Numbered from the stretch's first letter, positions 1 to 9,816 are shown. The stretch is 64,000 bases of DNA from Vibrio hannami (GCF_029589055.1 NZ_JARQZP010000002.1:26001-90000), one strand, 5' to 3'. The notes: generated by a model from the letters alone, not told the origin. Numbers and translations: made by a program.

Positions 1-148
1 ACGTGCTCTCCGAAACTGACTTCATCATCTCATACGGCTTGGTTTTATCAATTTCTTGTGCTAAGGAAACCGATGTAAACAGAGATAATGTCAGAAGTGC
101 CTGAGCACTAACACGGACTAAACGTGAAATATCTTTAACAATGCTCAT
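1..148 (-). CDS. mlaC: MlaC, periplasmic phospholipid shuttle (partial, N-terminus only)
   Basis: Only the first 49 codons lie in the window; the gene runs off the left edge. The start reads MSIVKDISRLVR, followed by a hydrophobic signal peptide ending near SVSLAQE, as expected of a secreted protein. MlaC carries phospholipid across the periplasm between the outer-membrane MlaA complex and the inner-membrane MlaFEDB transporter. Assignment rests on position directly after mlaD plus the signal peptide, since the lipid-binding domain is not visible. The ribosome binding site GAGGAG is formed by the last codons of mlaD, whose stop ends 3 bases before this ATG, so the two are translationally coupled. 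Confidence 0.85.
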   Translation of the reverse strand, partial: MSIVKDISRLVRVSAQALLTLSLFTSVSLAQEIDKTKPYEMMKSVSEST

Positions 149-151
149 AAC

Positions 152-628
152 TTACTCCTCTGAGTCTTTAGAGCTATAGAGGAACTGACCTATCAAATCT
201 TCCAGCACCAGTGCCGATTTTGTATCTTCGATAAAATCGCCGTCACCCAACATTTCTATATCATCAAATACAAATCCTGGAACCAGCCCAATATATTGTT
301 CCCCGATAAGACCCGATGTTAGAATCTGAGCACTTGATGTCTCAGGAAAATGTCCGTAGCTCTCATCAATAGAGAGGGTCACTACCGGGATATATTGTTC
401 CTTATCCAGATCAATGGCGCTAACGCGGCCAACAACCACACCACCAATCTTTACCGGTGAACGAACTTTAAGGCTACCTATATTGTCGAACGATGCTTTT
501 AATTCGTAGGTACTACCAGAGCCAAGTCCGGTTACGTTCGCAATTTTAAATATCATGATTAAAATCGCGATAACTCCTGTAAGTATGAAAGCTCCTACCC
601 ATAATTCCAATTTACGTGTTTGCTGCAT
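152..628 (-). CDS. mlaD: MlaD, MCE-domain subunit of the phospholipid transporter
   Basis: This 158-residue protein has one N-terminal membrane helix (about residues 10-28, LWVGAFILTGVIAILIMIF) followed by an MCE domain (about 38-118) with the typical SPVKIGGVVVGRV stretch. MlaD subunits form a hexameric ring in the periplasm that binds phospholipid and hands it between MlaC and MlaE. It is somewhat shorter than the E. coli protein, mainly at the C-terminus, which ends in an acidic tail. It follows mlaE by 2 bases and precedes mlaC within a tight mlaFEDC operon. The assignment is firm. Confidence 0.95.
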   Translation of the reverse strand: MQQTRKLELWVGAFILTGVIAILIMIFKIANVTGLGSGSTYELKASFDNIGSLKVRSPVKIGGVVVGRVSAIDLDKEQYIPVVTLSIDESYGHFPETSSAQILTSGLIGEQYIGLVPGFVFDDIEMLGDGDFIEDTKSALVLEDLIGQFLYSSKDSEE

Positions 629-630
629 TT

Positions 631-1422
631 TTAGTTCCCGAACATCAAGGCAGTCAGAACAAAATCCAGTCCCAGTACTGCTAAAGAAGAATGAACAACG
701 GTACGCGTCGTTGCTTTGCTGATACCCTCGGAAGTTGGTACCGCGTCGTAACCGTTAAACAACGCTATCCAGGTAACTGTGATAGCGAAAACCATACATT
801 TGATAAAGCTGTTACCAATATCTTTACCAAGTTCTACTGACGACTGCATTGCAGACCAGAAACTGCCATGGTCAATGCCCTTCCAGTCTACACCTACAAG
901 TTGTCCACCCCAGATCCCGACCGCCATAAATATCATCGCAAGCAGAGGCATAGAGATAAGCCCCGCCCACAGCCTTGGGGCAATGACTCGCTTGAGAGGA
1001 TCTACAGCCATCATTTCCAGACTGGATAACTGCTCAGTCGCTTTCATCAGGCCAATTTCAGCTGTTAACGCCGATCCGGCACGACCAGCAAATAGCAAGG
1101 CAGTAACTACAGGCCCTAATTCCCTAAGAAGTGAAAGCGCGACCATCTGGCCAAGGCTTCCTTCTGCGCCGTAATCGACCAGAACCACAAAACCTTGCAG
1201 GCTCAGCACCATTCCTATAAACAGGCCAGAAACGACAATAATCGCCAGTGACTGCACACCGACGCTATACAACTGTTTGACAAGAAGCGGAAAGTTCTTA
1301 ATTGGCTGTGGCTTATTAGCGACAGCTCCAAACAACATAAGACTTGCCCGACCCCATGCGCTAACAAGACGGAAAGTTCTCTGTCCAATACCAGCAACGA
1401 AATCTAATAACGTATCAAGCAT
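631..1422 (-). CDS. mlaE: MlaE, permease of the phospholipid ABC transporter
   Basis: MlaE is the inner-membrane permease of the Mla system, which keeps phospholipids out of the outer leaflet of the outer membrane. The 263-residue protein starts [13 protein letters not shown] and contains several membrane helices and the conserved region [16 protein letters not shown]...EQLSSLE of MlaE/YrbE permeases. A longer reading frame extends upstream to 1566, but the extension lies inside mlaF and has no family counterpart, so the ATG at 1422 is chosen. The first 8 bases (ATGCTTGA) overlap the mlaF stop, which implies translational coupling. Confidence 0.95.
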   Translation of the reverse strand: MLDTLLDFVAGIGQRTFRLVSAWGRASLMLFGAVANKPQPIKNFPLLVKQLYSVGVQSLAIIVVSGLFIGMVLSLQGFVVLVDYGAEGSLGQMVALSLLRELGPVVTALLFAGRAGSALTAEIGLMKATEQLSSLEMMAVDPLKRVIAPRLWAGLISMPLLAMIFMAVGIWGGQLVGVDWKGIDHGSFWSAMQSSVELGKDIGNSFIKCMVFAITVTWIALFNGYDAVPTSEGISKATTRTVVHSSLAVLGLDFVLTALMFGN

Positions 1423-2218
1423 TGTTGAATAGTCCTTTTGAAATATCTGATGCCGGGAATCGAAAAGGCACCGGACCGTCAGCCTGTCCCTGTAGGAATT
1501 GCTGGACCATAGGGTTAGGGTTTTCACGTAGTTCCTGTGGCGTACCGGATGCAATGATGCGTCCATCAGCTAATAGGTATACATGGTCAGCAATACTCAT
1601 AACCTCCGGTACATCGTGTGAAACAACGATAGATGTTAACCCCAGAGCTTGGTTCAGATTTCGGATTAACTCCACCAACACACCCATGGTTATTGGATCT
1701 TGTCCTACGAACGGCTCATCGTACATGATCATTTCAGGGTCAAGTGCAATTGCCCTTGCCAATGCCGCCCTTCTTGCCATACCACCAGAAAGTTCGCTAG
1801 GCATTAATCCTTCAGCTCCGCGCAAACCAACCGCTTCCAGCTTTAGTAAAACCATTGTACGAATGATCTCTTCCGGAAGTTCAGTGTGCTCTCGCAATGG
1901 AAACGCGACATTATCGAACACGTTTATATCGGTAAAAAGAGCTCCCGACTGAAATAGCATGCTCATTTTCTTTCTGGCTTTATAGAGCTTAGAGCGTGTC
2001 AAAGTAGGTATATCCTGGCCATCAAACCAGATTTCGCCCTGTTCTGGCAGAATCTGTCCGCCAATCAACCTCAGCAGGGTTGTCTTGCCGATACCGGAAG
2101 GCCCCATAATAGCAGTCACTTTACCTTTAGGGACTTTTAAGCTGACATCATTAAATATCGCCCGATCGCCGCGATAAAAGCTGAGGTTATTTATTGTGAC
2201 TAGATCCGTTGTCGACAT
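1415..2218 (-). CDS. mlaF: MlaF, ATPase of the phospholipid ABC transporter
   Basis: MlaF is the cytoplasmic ATPase that powers lipid movement by MlaFEDB. In the 267-residue form starting [10 protein letters not shown], Walker A is GPSGIGKTT (residues 39-47), the ABC signature is LSGGM (143-147) and Walker B is MIMYDEP (163-169). A longer in-frame start at 2284 would add 22 residues unlike the family. The chosen ATG matches the usual N-terminus, although its ribosome binding site is weak. It is the first gene of the mlaFEDC operon in this window and is transcribed divergently from yrbG. Confidence 0.95.
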   Translation of the reverse strand: MSTTDLVTINNLSFYRGDRAIFNDVSLKVPKGKVTAIMGPSGIGKTTLLRLIGGQILPEQGEIWFDGQDIPTLTRSKLYKARKKMSMLFQSGALFTDINVFDNVAFPLREHTELPEEIIRTMVLLKLEAVGLRGAEGLMPSELSGGMARRAALARAIALDPEMIMYDEPFVGQDPITMGVLVELIRNLNQALGLTSIVVSHDVPEVMSIADHVYLLADGRIIASGTPQELRENPNPMVQQFLQGQADGPVPFRFPASDISKGLFNNA

Positions 2219-2524
2219 ACTTCTACTTATTTGATTATTTCGAAACAATGCTCTTTGAAGAGCCTCAATGATAAGTAATATCAATCGAGTGTAAAGTAAA
2301 ACTATTTTCAGGTGGAATTTGACATCTTTATCAGCGTATAATTCACAAAATTTTTTGACTGAAGTCGAATTTAGCTTTGGGGAAACAGGTACAAGGCCAT
2401 TTCATAAGTGGTACCATATGCGAATTCGATACTGATTTTCTTCAAACTTAAACTTCCTTTTTTATACGCTTAACGTCAGAATTAGCGGCCCAATGTTTAA
2501 TAGTGGAACTTTGTAGGAATCATC
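2219..2524. promoter_or_regulatory. Divergent mlaF / yrbG intergenic region
   Basis: This 306-base AT-rich stretch separates two divergent operons and must hold both promoters. A TTGACA at 2319-2324 and TATAAT at 2337-2342 are visible on the plus strand, but only 12 bases apart, so they are not a normal sigma-70 pair. GGAATTT at 2314-2320 resembles a sigma-E -35 element, with CGTATAA following about 13 bases later; this is only suggestive. No RNA gene or small open frame with a ribosome binding site was recognised. Confidence 0.4.
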
Positions 2525-3490
2525 ATGATTGAAGCAGTAGCCTTGCTGATTTTGGGCTTGATACTTTTAGTGTGGAGCGCAGATAAGCTTGTTTACGGTG
2601 CCGCGGCATTAGCTCGAAACTTTGGCGTCTCTCCTCTTGTTATCGGTATGACCATCTTAGCGATGGGATCATCCGCACCAGAAATGATGGTTTCTGCAAC
2701 CGCAGCGTTAGCGGGAAAAACAGATACCGCCGTAGGTAATGTACTTGGCTCAAATATCGCCAATATTGCCCTAATTCTTGGTATTACAGCTCTCATCAAG
2801 CCACTTTCCATCAGTTCAGCGGTTATTCGTCGTGAACTACCTTTGATGATTGTGGTCACTCTATTAGCGGGGTTAATCCTATGGGACAACCATTTAGGTT
2901 TCCATGAAGGGGTTCTGCTATTTGTCCTTTTTGCAATTTTTATCATAGCGATGCTAAGAATCAGCCAAAAAGAAAAACAAAAAGGTGACGCATTTATTGA
3001 TGAGCAAGAATCAGAGATTCCTGACGATGTAAGCACAACCAAAGCATCTGTGTGGGTCATTGTTGGTTTGGTATTACTACCTCTAGCCGCAGATTTACTG
3101 GTAGAAAATGCCGTTCATATCGCGAAGTACTTTGGCATGAGTGACCTGGTTATCGGACTGACCATCATTGCTATCGGTACTAGCCTGCCTGAACTCGCCG
3201 CTTCACTGGCAGGCGTTCTAAAAGGCGAAGACGATATGGCTGTAGGTAATATTATTGGCTCTAACGTTTTCAATATTCTTGCTGTAATGGGTATTCCAGG
3301 AATCCTGAATCCATCAACACTTAGCGCTCATGCTATGGGACGTGACTTCTGGGTAATGCTAGTTGTTTCGTTATTACTGGTACTGTTTGCTCTTGGTAAG
3401 TCACGCAGTATAAACCGCATAGAGGCCGGTATATTTTTTATAAGCTTTGTTGCGTACCAAATTTATTTATTTATTAACATGACGGCCTAA
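2525..3490 (+). CDS. yrbG: YrbG, calcium/sodium antiporter family protein
   Basis: This 321-residue inner-membrane protein belongs to the cation/Ca2+ exchanger family. It has two homologous halves, each with the family signature: GSSAPEMMVS followed by GNVLGSNIAN in the first half, and GTSLPELAAS followed by GNIIGSNVFN in the second. A charged cytoplasmic loop (about residues 148-175, rich in K, D and E) separates the halves. The family exchanges Na+ for Ca2+ across the inner membrane; the physiological role of YrbG itself is not well established. It heads a plus-strand run into kdsD (19 bases downstream), the usual order in gammaproteobacteria. Confidence 0.93.
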   Translation: MIEAVALLILGLILLVWSADKLVYGAAALARNFGVSPLVIGMTILAMGSSAPEMMVSATAALAGKTDTAVGNVLGSNIANIALILGITALIKPLSISSAVIRRELPLMIVVTLLAGLILWDNHLGFHEGVLLFVLFAIFIIAMLRISQKEKQKGDAFIDEQESEIPDDVSTTKASVWVIVGLVLLPLAADLLVENAVHIAKYFGMSDLVIGLTIIAIGTSLPELAASLAGVLKGEDDMAVGNIIGSNVFNILAVMGIPGILNPSTLSAHAMGRDFWVMLVVSLLLVLFALGKSRSINRIEAGIFFISFVAYQIYLFINMTA

Positions 3491-3509
3491 AATTCGGGAG
3501 CCAATTCAG

Positions 3510-4478
3510 ATGACAGACTTTGACTTTAAAAGTGCAGCTTTAGACGTACTTAATATTGAAATTAAAGGTCTCCAACAACTTTCTCAATATATAAATCAAA
3601 GCTTTGTTGATGCTTGTGAACTTATCTTAAATAACAAAGGTAAGGTTATTGTGATGGGTATGGGCAAGTCTGGTCATATTGGCAAGAAGATAGCTGCAAC
3701 ACTTGCGAGCACTGGTACATCCTCGTTTTTTGTTCATCCTGGCGAAGCATCGCACGGTGATCTGGGCATGATTGAACCAGGCGATATTGTTATTGCCATT
3801 TCTAACTCCGGTGAATCCTCTGAGATTCTTGGCCTCTACCCTGTTCTGAAGCGATTAAACATCAAAATTATCAGTATGACAGGTAAGCCAATGTCTAGCA
3901 TGGCTAAACTTTCAGATATTCACTTGCAGATCACCGTTCCGGAAGAAGCATGCTTTCTGGGGCTTGCGCCAACAGCAAGCACTACTGCAACTCTGGTTAT
4001 GGGTGATGCTCTTGCTGTATCGCTAATGAAAGCTCGTGGCTTTACGTCTGACGACTTCGCACTTTCTCACCCGGGAGGGGCCTTAGGTAGAAAGCTTCTT
4101 CTTAAGCTTAACGATATCATGCACTCGGGCGATGCTCTTCCTAAAGTAACGCCAGATGCATCTATCAAGGACGCATTACTGGAGATTTCCAAAAAAGGTT
4201 TGGGAATGACTGCTATTGTTGATGATGAAGATGCGGTAATCGGCATATTCACTGATGGTGATCTGCGTAGAATGTTGGATAAGCAAGTTGATATTCATGA
4301 AACTGCAATATCTGAAGTAATGACGCATGGCCCGAAAGTAGCTTCTCCGAACTTATTGGCAGTAGAAGGTGTAAACCTTATGCAGGAAAAAAGCATTACA
4401 GCATTGTTGCTATGCGAGAATGATAAGCTAGTCGGCGCTGTGCATATGCACGATTTACTGAAAGCTGGTGTCATGTAA
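3510..4478 (+). CDS. kdsD: KdsD, D-arabinose-5-phosphate isomerase
   Basis: KdsD converts ribulose-5-phosphate to arabinose-5-phosphate, the first step of Kdo synthesis for lipopolysaccharide. The 322-residue protein has an N-terminal SIS sugar-isomerase domain (about 35-190) with GMGKSGHIGKKIA and SNSGESSEI, and two C-terminal CBS domains (about 205-322, with GIFTDGDLRR in the first). The Shine-Dalgarno CGGGAG precedes the ATG. Its stop codon TAA overlaps a mini-ORF start (ATG at 4478) in the position where kdsC, the Kdo-8-phosphate phosphatase, normally lies. Confidence 0.96.
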   Translation: MTDFDFKSAALDVLNIEIKGLQQLSQYINQSFVDACELILNNKGKVIVMGMGKSGHIGKKIAATLASTGTSSFFVHPGEASHGDLGMIEPGDIVIAISNSGESSEILGLYPVLKRLNIKIISMTGKPMSSMAKLSDIHLQITVPEEACFLGLAPTASTTATLVMGDALAVSLMKARGFTSDDFALSHPGGALGRKLLLKLNDIMHSGDALPKVTPDASIKDALLEISKKGLGMTAIVDDEDAVIGIFTDGDLRRMLDKQVDIHETAISEVMTHGPKVASPNLLAVEGVNLMQEKSITALLLCENDKLVGAVHMHDLLKAGVM

Positions 4479-4510
4479 TGACAATGAATATTGAATCGGT
4501 CATAGGTTAA
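4478..4510 (+). other. Ten-residue mini-ORF in the usual kdsC position
   Basis: The last base of the kdsD stop is the A of an ATG that opens an 11-codon frame, MTMNIESVIG and stop TAA. The stop lies 1 base before the lptC ATG. In E. coli and most vibrios this slot holds kdsC (about 185 codons). The frame could be the scar of an internal kdsC deletion, a short leader keeping kdsD and lptC translation coupled, or chance. There is no sequence evidence that the peptide is functional. Confidence 0.35.
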
Positions 4511-4511
4511 T

Positions 4512-5075
4512 ATGAACTTCGCTCGAATAATCTACTCACTGCTGATCATTATTTCTGCATACTCTGCCTATTACCTTTATCTGGGCAGACAGGAGCAGAA
4601 TATCCAGATCACGCCCGATCTGGAGCTACCCACTTTAAGCGGCAAAAATGTAGAAAACATCAGCTACAACGACAAAGGTATCCGTAGCTATCGAGTTACT
4701 GCAAAAAACCTAGATCATTTCGCTAAAAGTGGTGACACCGTTTTTGAATACCCGGTTTTATATGTATTTAAAGAAGGAAAAGTTGAAGAGTGGGAAATAA
4801 ACGCAGATCGTGGTGTACTAGATAAAAAACACGTATTGCGATTATATGGTAATGTGTTAGCGAAAAACCTGTTACCAGATGCCAGCTTTGATACCATGGC
4901 AACAGACGAATTGCTAATTCATCTAGACAACCGGGATTTTTGGGCAGACAACCCTGTGTTACTTGTGGGCCCACAGTTTGAAACAAAAGGGCAGGCGATG
5001 AAAGGAAACTTCGGTGAAAACGTCGCAACCCTATATAACAATGTACAAGGTAGATATGAAACTCTCACACCTTAG
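4512..5075 (+). CDS. lptC: LptC, LPS export bitopic inner-membrane protein
   Basis: LptC receives lipopolysaccharide from the LptB2FG transporter and passes it to LptA across the periplasm. The 187-residue protein has an N-terminal membrane anchor (about residues 6-24, IIYSLLIIISAYSAYYLYL) followed by a periplasmic beta-jellyroll domain of the LptC/YrbK family (about 38-185). Its 3' end overlaps lptA by 20 bases, implying coupling. It follows kdsD directly because kdsC is missing. Family assignment is supported by length, topology and the lptCAB order. Confidence 0.95.
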   Translation: MNFARIIYSLLIIISAYSAYYLYLGRQEQNIQITPDLELPTLSGKNVENISYNDKGIRSYRVTAKNLDHFAKSGDTVFEYPVLYVFKEGKVEEWEINADRGVLDKKHVLRLYGNVLAKNLLPDASFDTMATDELLIHLDNRDFWADNPVLLVGPQFETKGQAMKGNFGENVATLYNNVQGRYETLTP

Positions 5076-5556
5076 TCTTATTGCTTGTCTATTCACAGCA
5101 ACGAATGCGTTCGCACTTTCGAGCGATTCAGAGCAACCTATTTATATTGATTCAGACTCACAACATCTGGATATGAAAAGTAATAAAGTCACCTTTATAG
5201 GTGATGTAAAGCTTAAACAAGGCAGTATTAACATCAATGCTGATAAGGTCATTGTTATCCGTAGCCCGGTTGATGACACGCTTAAAGAGATTGAAGGCTA
5301 CGGCGAACCAGCCACATTTTCTCAGTTGACCGACGAAGGCAAAACATTGAAAGGCAGAGCGAAAGAGCTCTACTACAACGTTGATGACGATCAGCTAACC
5401 ATGCTCAAAGAGGCGGTTCTTGCCCAAGATGAAAGTACCATCCAGGGCGAAAAGATTACTTATAAGATTACATCTCAGAAGCTGACTGCTGACGGCGGTC
5501 AGGGAGAAACGAAGAAGCGAGTATCGACCGTTCTTCAACCAACACAAAAGCAGTGA
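5056..5556 (+). CDS. lptA: LptA, periplasmic LPS-bridge protein
   Basis: LptA polymerises into the beta-jellyroll bridge that carries lipopolysaccharide across the periplasm to LptDE. The ATG at 5056 gives a 166-residue precursor with a clear signal peptide ([20 protein letters not shown], cleaved before LSSD) and a good Shine-Dalgarno AAGG. Earlier in-frame ATGs at 5014 and 5041 would put extra residues before the signal peptide and are less likely. The OstA-type domain follows, beginning at [12 protein letters not shown]. The stop is 1 base before lptB. Confidence 0.95.
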   Translation: MKLSHLSLIACLFTATNAFALSSDSEQPIYIDSDSQHLDMKSNKVTFIGDVKLKQGSININADKVIVIRSPVDDTLKEIEGYGEPATFSQLTDEGKTLKGRAKELYYNVDDDQLTMLKEAVLAQDESTIQGEKITYKITSQKLTADGGQGETKKRVSTVLQPTQKQ

Positions 5557-5557
5557 T

Positions 5558-6283
5558 ATGGCAGTACTAAAAGCAGAACATTTAGCTAAGAGCTACAAAA
5601 ACCGAAAAGTCGTTGCTGATGTAAGCCTGAAAGTTGAGTCAGGCCAGATTGTTGGCCTTCTAGGCCCAAACGGAGCAGGTAAAACCACCTCTTTTTACAT
5701 GATTGTTGGCCTGGTTGCCCGAGATGAAGGGAAGATCCTTATCGATGATAACGATATCAGTGTTCTTCCTATGCATAGCCGATCCCGAATGGGGATTGGT
5801 TATCTTCCTCAGGAAGCATCGATCTTCAGAAAGCTATCGGTTGAAGATAATATCATGGCGGTTCTGCAGACCCGTAGCGAGTTGAGCAGAGAAGATCGTC
5901 AGGACAGAATGGAAGACCTGCTGGACGAGTTTAACATTCAACATATTCGTAAAAGTAATGGTATGGCACTTTCTGGTGGTGAGCGACGCCGCGTAGAAAT
6001 TGCAAGGGCACTGGCAGCAAACCCACAGTTTATCTTGCTGGATGAACCATTTGCAGGTGTTGACCCGATATCCGTTATTGATATAAAAAAGATCATCGAG
6101 CACTTAAGAGATCGCGGACTTGGCGTACTGATCACCGACCACAATGTAAGGGAGACCCTGGATGTATGTGAAAGAGCGTACATTGTAAGTCAGGGACATT
6201 TGATCGCAGAAGGCACTCCAGAGCAGGTGCTTGCTAACGAGCAGGTGAAACAGGTTTATCTGGGTGAACAGTTCCGACTATGA
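5558..6283 (+). CDS. lptB: LptB, ATPase of the LPS export transporter
   Basis: LptB is the cytoplasmic ATPase of LptB2FG, which extracts lipopolysaccharide from the inner membrane. The 241-residue ABC protein has Walker [10 protein letters not shown] (residues 36-44), the signature [16 protein letters not shown], Walker [14 protein letters not shown] and the switch histidine in LITDHNVRE. Length equals that of the E. coli protein. It ends the lptCAB unit; a 122-base gap then precedes rpoN, the classical lptB-rpoN order. Confidence 0.97.
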   Translation: MAVLKAEHLAKSYKNRKVVADVSLKVESGQIVGLLGPNGAGKTTSFYMIVGLVARDEGKILIDDNDISVLPMHSRSRMGIGYLPQEASIFRKLSVEDNIMAVLQTRSELSREDRQDRMEDLLDEFNIQHIRKSNGMALSGGERRRVEIARALAANPQFILLDEPFAGVDPISVIDIKKIIEHLRDRGLGVLITDHNVRETLDVCERAYIVSQGHLIAEGTPEQVLANEQVKQVYLGEQFRL

Positions 6284-6405
6284 TTCGAAAATGAAACAAT
6301 ACTAAGTTGCTCTCAGTTTGTTAGCTGAAAATGCATAATACGAGAACTTAGTTATATACTTAAAGTGTAAACACGGAAAAAGAAGAACAAGGTAGTACAT
6401 ACTGA

Positions 6406-7878
6406 ATGAAACCTTCATTACAACTCAAGCTAGGTCAACAATTAGCGATGACTCCGCAGTTACAGCAAGCGATACGTCTGCTGCAACTGTCCACACTGGA
6501 TCTACAACAAGAGATTCAGGAAGCACTTGAGTCAAACCCACTACTTGATGTCGATGAAGGTCAAGAAGACACGCCTGCTGACGAATCTGCAAAATCAAAA
6601 GAAGAAACCGCTTCTGCAGAGCAAGCAGATGAACATGCGTCTGAGCCGGATGCGCCTGATAGCTCAGAAGTTATCGAGAAATCTGAATTAAGTGACGACC
6701 TGGAAATAGATGCGTCATGGGATGATGTTTATAGCGCTAACACTGGCAATACGGGCATTGCTCTTGATGATGATATGCCTGTTTATCAGGGCGAAACCAC
6801 CCAAAGCCTGCAAGATTACCTTCTATGGCAACTTGATTTAACACCTTTCTCAGATACCGATCGTACCATCGCCACGGCTATTATCGATGCTGTAGATAAC
6901 TTTGGTTACCTTACTCTTTCGGCAGAAGATATCCTTGAAAGCCTCAATATAGAAGATGTCGAGCTTGATGAAGTCGAAGCCGTTCTGAAGCGTATTCAGC
7001 AGTTTGACCCATTGGGTGTAGCCTCTCGCAACCTGCAAGAGTGCCTGCTATTGCAACTCGCTACGTTCCCGGAAGATACACCATGGCTACAGGAAGCAAA
7101 ACTGATCCTTGAGAACCATATCGATCAACTGGGTAACCGTGACTACAAGCTAATCATCAAAGAAAGCAAAATTAAAGAAGCAGAGTTAAAAGAAGTGATG
7201 ACTCTGATTCAGCAGCTTGATCCAAGGCCAGGAAGCAGCATCACACCCGATGAAACCGAGTACGTTATTCCTGACGTTTCCGTATTTAAAGATAAGGGTA
7301 AATGGACGGTTGCTATCAACCCAGACAGCGTTCCAAGACTAAAAGTAAATCAGCACTACGCCTCACTCGGAAAAGGAAATAGTGCCGATAGCCAGTTTAT
7401 TAAGAGCAACCTTCAGGAAGCTAAGTGGCTAATCAAAAGTCTGGAAAGCAGAAATGAGACTTTACTCAAAGTTGCTCGTTGCATTGTTGAACATCAACAG
7501 GATTTCTTTGAATATGGTGAGGAAGCGATGAAACCGATGGTGCTCAACGACATCGCTTTGGCAGTAGATATGCACGAGTCGACTATTTCAAGGGTAACGA
7601 CTCAGAAATTTATGCACACACCAAGAGGTATTTTCGAGCTTAAGTATTTCTTCTCTAGCCATGTAAGCACGGATAATGGCGGGGAATGTTCATCAACAGC
7701 AATTCGAGCCTTGATCAAGAAGTTAGTGGCAGCAGAGAACACTGCTAAACCACTTAGTGATAGCAAGATTGCTGCATTATTGGCTGACCAGGGGATAAAG
7801 GTCGCACGTCGTACTATTGCGAAATACAGAGAGTCTCTGGGCATTGCCCCTTCCAGCCAGCGTAAACGCCTGCTTTAG
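6406..7878 (+). CDS. rpoN: RpoN, RNA polymerase sigma-54 factor
   Basis: Sigma-54 directs enhancer-dependent transcription; in vibrios this includes flagellar and nitrogen genes. The 490-residue protein shows the glutamine- and leucine-rich region I (residues 1-48, with [19 protein letters not shown]), an acidic linker rich in E, D and S (about 50-130), the core-binding domain, the helix-turn-helix region and the RpoN box ARRTIAKYR (467-475), which reads the -24 element. Its position upstream of hpf-ptsN-rapZ-npr is the standard proteobacterial arrangement. Confidence 0.98.
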   Translation: MKPSLQLKLGQQLAMTPQLQQAIRLLQLSTLDLQQEIQEALESNPLLDVDEGQEDTPADESAKSKEETASAEQADEHASEPDAPDSSEVIEKSELSDDLEIDASWDDVYSANTGNTGIALDDDMPVYQGETTQSLQDYLLWQLDLTPFSDTDRTIATAIIDAVDNFGYLTLSAEDILESLNIEDVELDEVEAVLKRIQQFDPLGVASRNLQECLLLQLATFPEDTPWLQEAKLILENHIDQLGNRDYKLIIKESKIKEAELKEVMTLIQQLDPRPGSSITPDETEYVIPDVSVFKDKGKWTVAINPDSVPRLKVNQHYASLGKGNSADSQFIKSNLQEAKWLIKSLESRNETLLKVARCIVEHQQDFFEYGEEAMKPMVLNDIALAVDMHESTISRVTTQKFMHTPRGIFELKYFFSSHVSTDNGGECSSTAIRALIKKLVAAENTAKPLSDSKIAALLADQGIKVARRTIAKYRESLGIAPSSQRKRLL

Positions 7879-7902
7879 GCAGCACAACAAGAAGGAAAGT
7901 CT

Positions 7903-8190
7903 ATGCAAATCAATATTAAAGGCCATAACGTTGATCTTACAGATTCAATGCAGGACTACGTTCATTCTAAGTTTCAGAAGCTTGAACGATTTTTTGATCA
8001 TATCACCAACGTCCATGTGATTTTACGCGTAGAAAAAATGAACCAAATTGCCGAAGCAACGCTTCATGTTAGTCAGGGAGACATCCACGCAACAGCTCAA
8101 GACGAGAATATGTATGCATCTATTGATGCACTTGTTGATAAACTCGTACGTCAACTTAGCAAACACAAAGAAAAATTAAATAGTCATTAG
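7903..8190 (+). CDS. hpf: HPF, short-form ribosome hibernation promoting factor
   Basis: HPF binds the 30S subunit in stationary phase and, with RMF, helps form inactive 100S ribosome dimers. The protein is 95 residues, the same as E. coli short HPF, and starts MQINIKGHNVDLTDSMQDYV. The basic ribosome-facing surface and the SKFQKLERFFDH helix are evident. A Shine-Dalgarno AAGGAAAG precedes the ATG. It lies 24 bases after rpoN and 2 bases before ptsN, so it is probably co-transcribed with both. Confidence 0.96.
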   Translation: MQINIKGHNVDLTDSMQDYVHSKFQKLERFFDHITNVHVILRVEKMNQIAEATLHVSQGDIHATAQDENMYASIDALVDKLVRQLSKHKEKLNSH

Positions 8191-8192
8191 TT

Positions 8193-8636
8193 ATGCAAAT
8201 TAGCGATGTACTGACACTGGACTGCACGAAGAGTGCGGTCCAATGTTCTAGTAAAAAACGTGCTCTGGAAATCATCAGTCAAATAGCTGCAGAGCATAGT
8301 GGGCAGAGTTCAACAGAACTGTTTGAATGTATGCTCAACCGTGAAAAAATGGGTAGCACTGGTATTGGCAACGGCATTGCCATTCCCCACGCACGAATGT
8401 TCTCATGTGACCAGGCAATCGCCGTTCTACTCCAATGTGAAGAACCAATCGAGTTCGACGCTATCGATAACAAGCCCGTAGACCTACTCTTTGCTCTTCT
8501 GGTACCTGATGCTCAATGCAAAGAACACCTGAAAACCCTTTCCTCTATGGCTGAACGCCTTAATGATAAACAGACTCTGAAGATGCTTAGAAAAGCCAAA
8601 AGCGACAAAGAGCTGTTCGACATCATGACAAACTAA
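8193..8636 (+). CDS. ptsN: PtsN, nitrogen-PTS enzyme IIA
   Basis: PtsN (EIIA-Ntr) accepts a phosphoryl group from NPr and acts as a regulator, for example of potassium transport and stress responses, rather than in sugar uptake. The 147-residue protein has the active-site stretch GIGNGIAIPHAR with the phosphorylated histidine at residue 66, within a fructose-type EIIA domain (about 5-145). There are only 2 bases between hpf and this ATG and no strong ribosome binding site, which suggests translational coupling to hpf. Confidence 0.96.
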   Translation: MQISDVLTLDCTKSAVQCSSKKRALEIISQIAAEHSGQSSTELFECMLNREKMGSTGIGNGIAIPHARMFSCDQAIAVLLQCEEPIEFDAIDNKPVDLLFALLVPDAQCKEHLKTLSSMAERLNDKQTLKMLRKAKSDKELFDIMTN

Positions 8637-8649
8637 GATGAGCTAAACA

Positions 8650-9528
8650 ATGCAACTAAGTGAGAAGACCAGGCTTATTATCGTAAGCGGGCAGTCCGGA
8701 GCCGGTAAAAGTGTCGCCTTACGCGTACTGGAAGACCTTGGTTACTACTGCGTTGATAATCTTCCAGTAGATTTGCTGCAACAATTTCTTGCTTCGATAA
8801 AGGGAAGTAAGCAAAACGTTGCGGTTAGCATTGATATTCGCAACCTCCCAAATAACCCAGATCTGCTTCAAGGCACAATATCACAACTGAAGAACTTGTC
8901 TGATTTAACGGTTATCTTTCTGGATGCAAGTCAGGAAACCCTTTTAAAACGGTACAGTGAGACCCGACGCCTTCACCCTTTGTCACAAGGGGACGACAAA
9001 TTAACCCTTCAACAAGCTATTGAGAAAGAACGGCAACTGCTTGAAGAGTTAAAAGAGCAAGCTGATCTGGTACTGGATAGCAGTAATCAGTCTCTTCACG
9101 ATCTTAGCGAAACCGTTCGGATGAGAGTTCTGGGAAAAGAAAGCAAAGAGCTGGTTATGGTCTTTGAATCCTTTGGATTTAAATACGGTATTCCAACAGA
9201 TGCAGACTACGTATTCGACGTGCGTTTTCTACCAAATCCTCACTGGGAGCCATCACTCAGACCTTTAACCGGTCTTGACGGTCCTATAAAAAACTTCCTC
9301 TCTTCACATAACTCCGTTGTCGATTTTCAGAGTGATATACAAAAGTTTGTTGAAAAATGGTTACCTCTGTTGGAGAAAAACAATCGTAGCTATCTTACGA
9401 TAGCGATAGGTTGTACCGGAGGTAAACACCGCTCTGTGTATCTTACTCAGCAGATTGGGCAATACTTCCGGGATAAAGGAAACCAGGTACTTATCAGGCA
9501 TAAGTCTCTGGAAAAGCACCATAAGTAG
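8650..9528 (+). CDS. rapZ: RapZ, RNase adapter protein
   Basis: RapZ binds the sRNA GlmZ and guides RNase E to cleave it, linking glmS expression to glucosamine-6-phosphate level in enterobacteria. The 292-residue protein has Walker A GQSGAGKS (residues 14-21) and the conserved C-terminal region [12 protein letters not shown] (about 262-273) used in RNA and metabolite binding. Length and position between ptsN and npr match the family. Whether the GlmZ pathway operates in this organism cannot be judged from the window. Confidence 0.95.
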   Translation: MQLSEKTRLIIVSGQSGAGKSVALRVLEDLGYYCVDNLPVDLLQQFLASIKGSKQNVAVSIDIRNLPNNPDLLQGTISQLKNLSDLTVIFLDASQETLLKRYSETRRLHPLSQGDDKLTLQQAIEKERQLLEELKEQADLVLDSSNQSLHDLSETVRMRVLGKESKELVMVFESFGFKYGIPTDADYVFDVRFLPNPHWEPSLRPLTGLDGPIKNFLSSHNSVVDFQSDIQKFVEKWLPLLEKNNRSYLTIAIGCTGGKHRSVYLTQQIGQYFRDKGNQVLIRHKSLEKHHK

Positions 9529-9540
9529 TAGGTCTAATCT

Positions 9541-9816
9541 ATGCAACGCAGTAAAAAGGTTCTTATTCAGAACCGGTTGGGTTTACACGCCCGGGCGGCA
9601 GTAAAACTTGTTGAACTAGCACAAAGCTTCGATGCAGAAGTCACCGTAAGCAACGAAGAAAATAGAGAAATGGGTGCCGATAGCGTCATGGGTTTAATTA
9701 TGCTTGAATCAGCCCAGGGGCAGCATGTCACAGTCACAGCCAAGGGTTCGCAGGCAGAAGAAGCATTAGAGGCGGTTTGCCACCTGATTGAAGACAAATT
9801 TGAAGAAGCTGAATAG
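9541..9816 (+). CDS. npr: NPr, HPr-like phosphocarrier of the nitrogen PTS
   Basis: NPr (PtsO) relays phosphate from EI-Ntr (PtsP) to PtsN. This 91-residue HPr-fold protein has the active-site sequence GLHARAA with the phosphorylated histidine at residue 16 and the second conserved block [10 protein letters not shown]. The serine at the regulatory position is present, but no HPr-kinase control is expected in this lineage. It closes the rpoN cluster, 12 bases after rapZ. Confidence 0.96.
   Translation: MQRSKKVLIQNRLGLHARAAVKLVELAQSFDAEVTVSNEENREMGADSVMGLIMLESAQGQHVTVTAKGSQAEEALEAVCHLIEDKFEEAE

Noticed and set aside
779..1952. Plus-strand open frames over mlaE and mlaF
   Set aside because: They are antisense shadows of well-conserved genes with intact motifs on the minus strand.
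2500..2524. GGAACTT at about 2505 as a sigma-E promoter for yrbG
   Set aside because: It lies only about 14 bases before the yrbG ATG, leaving no room for a -10 element and leader.
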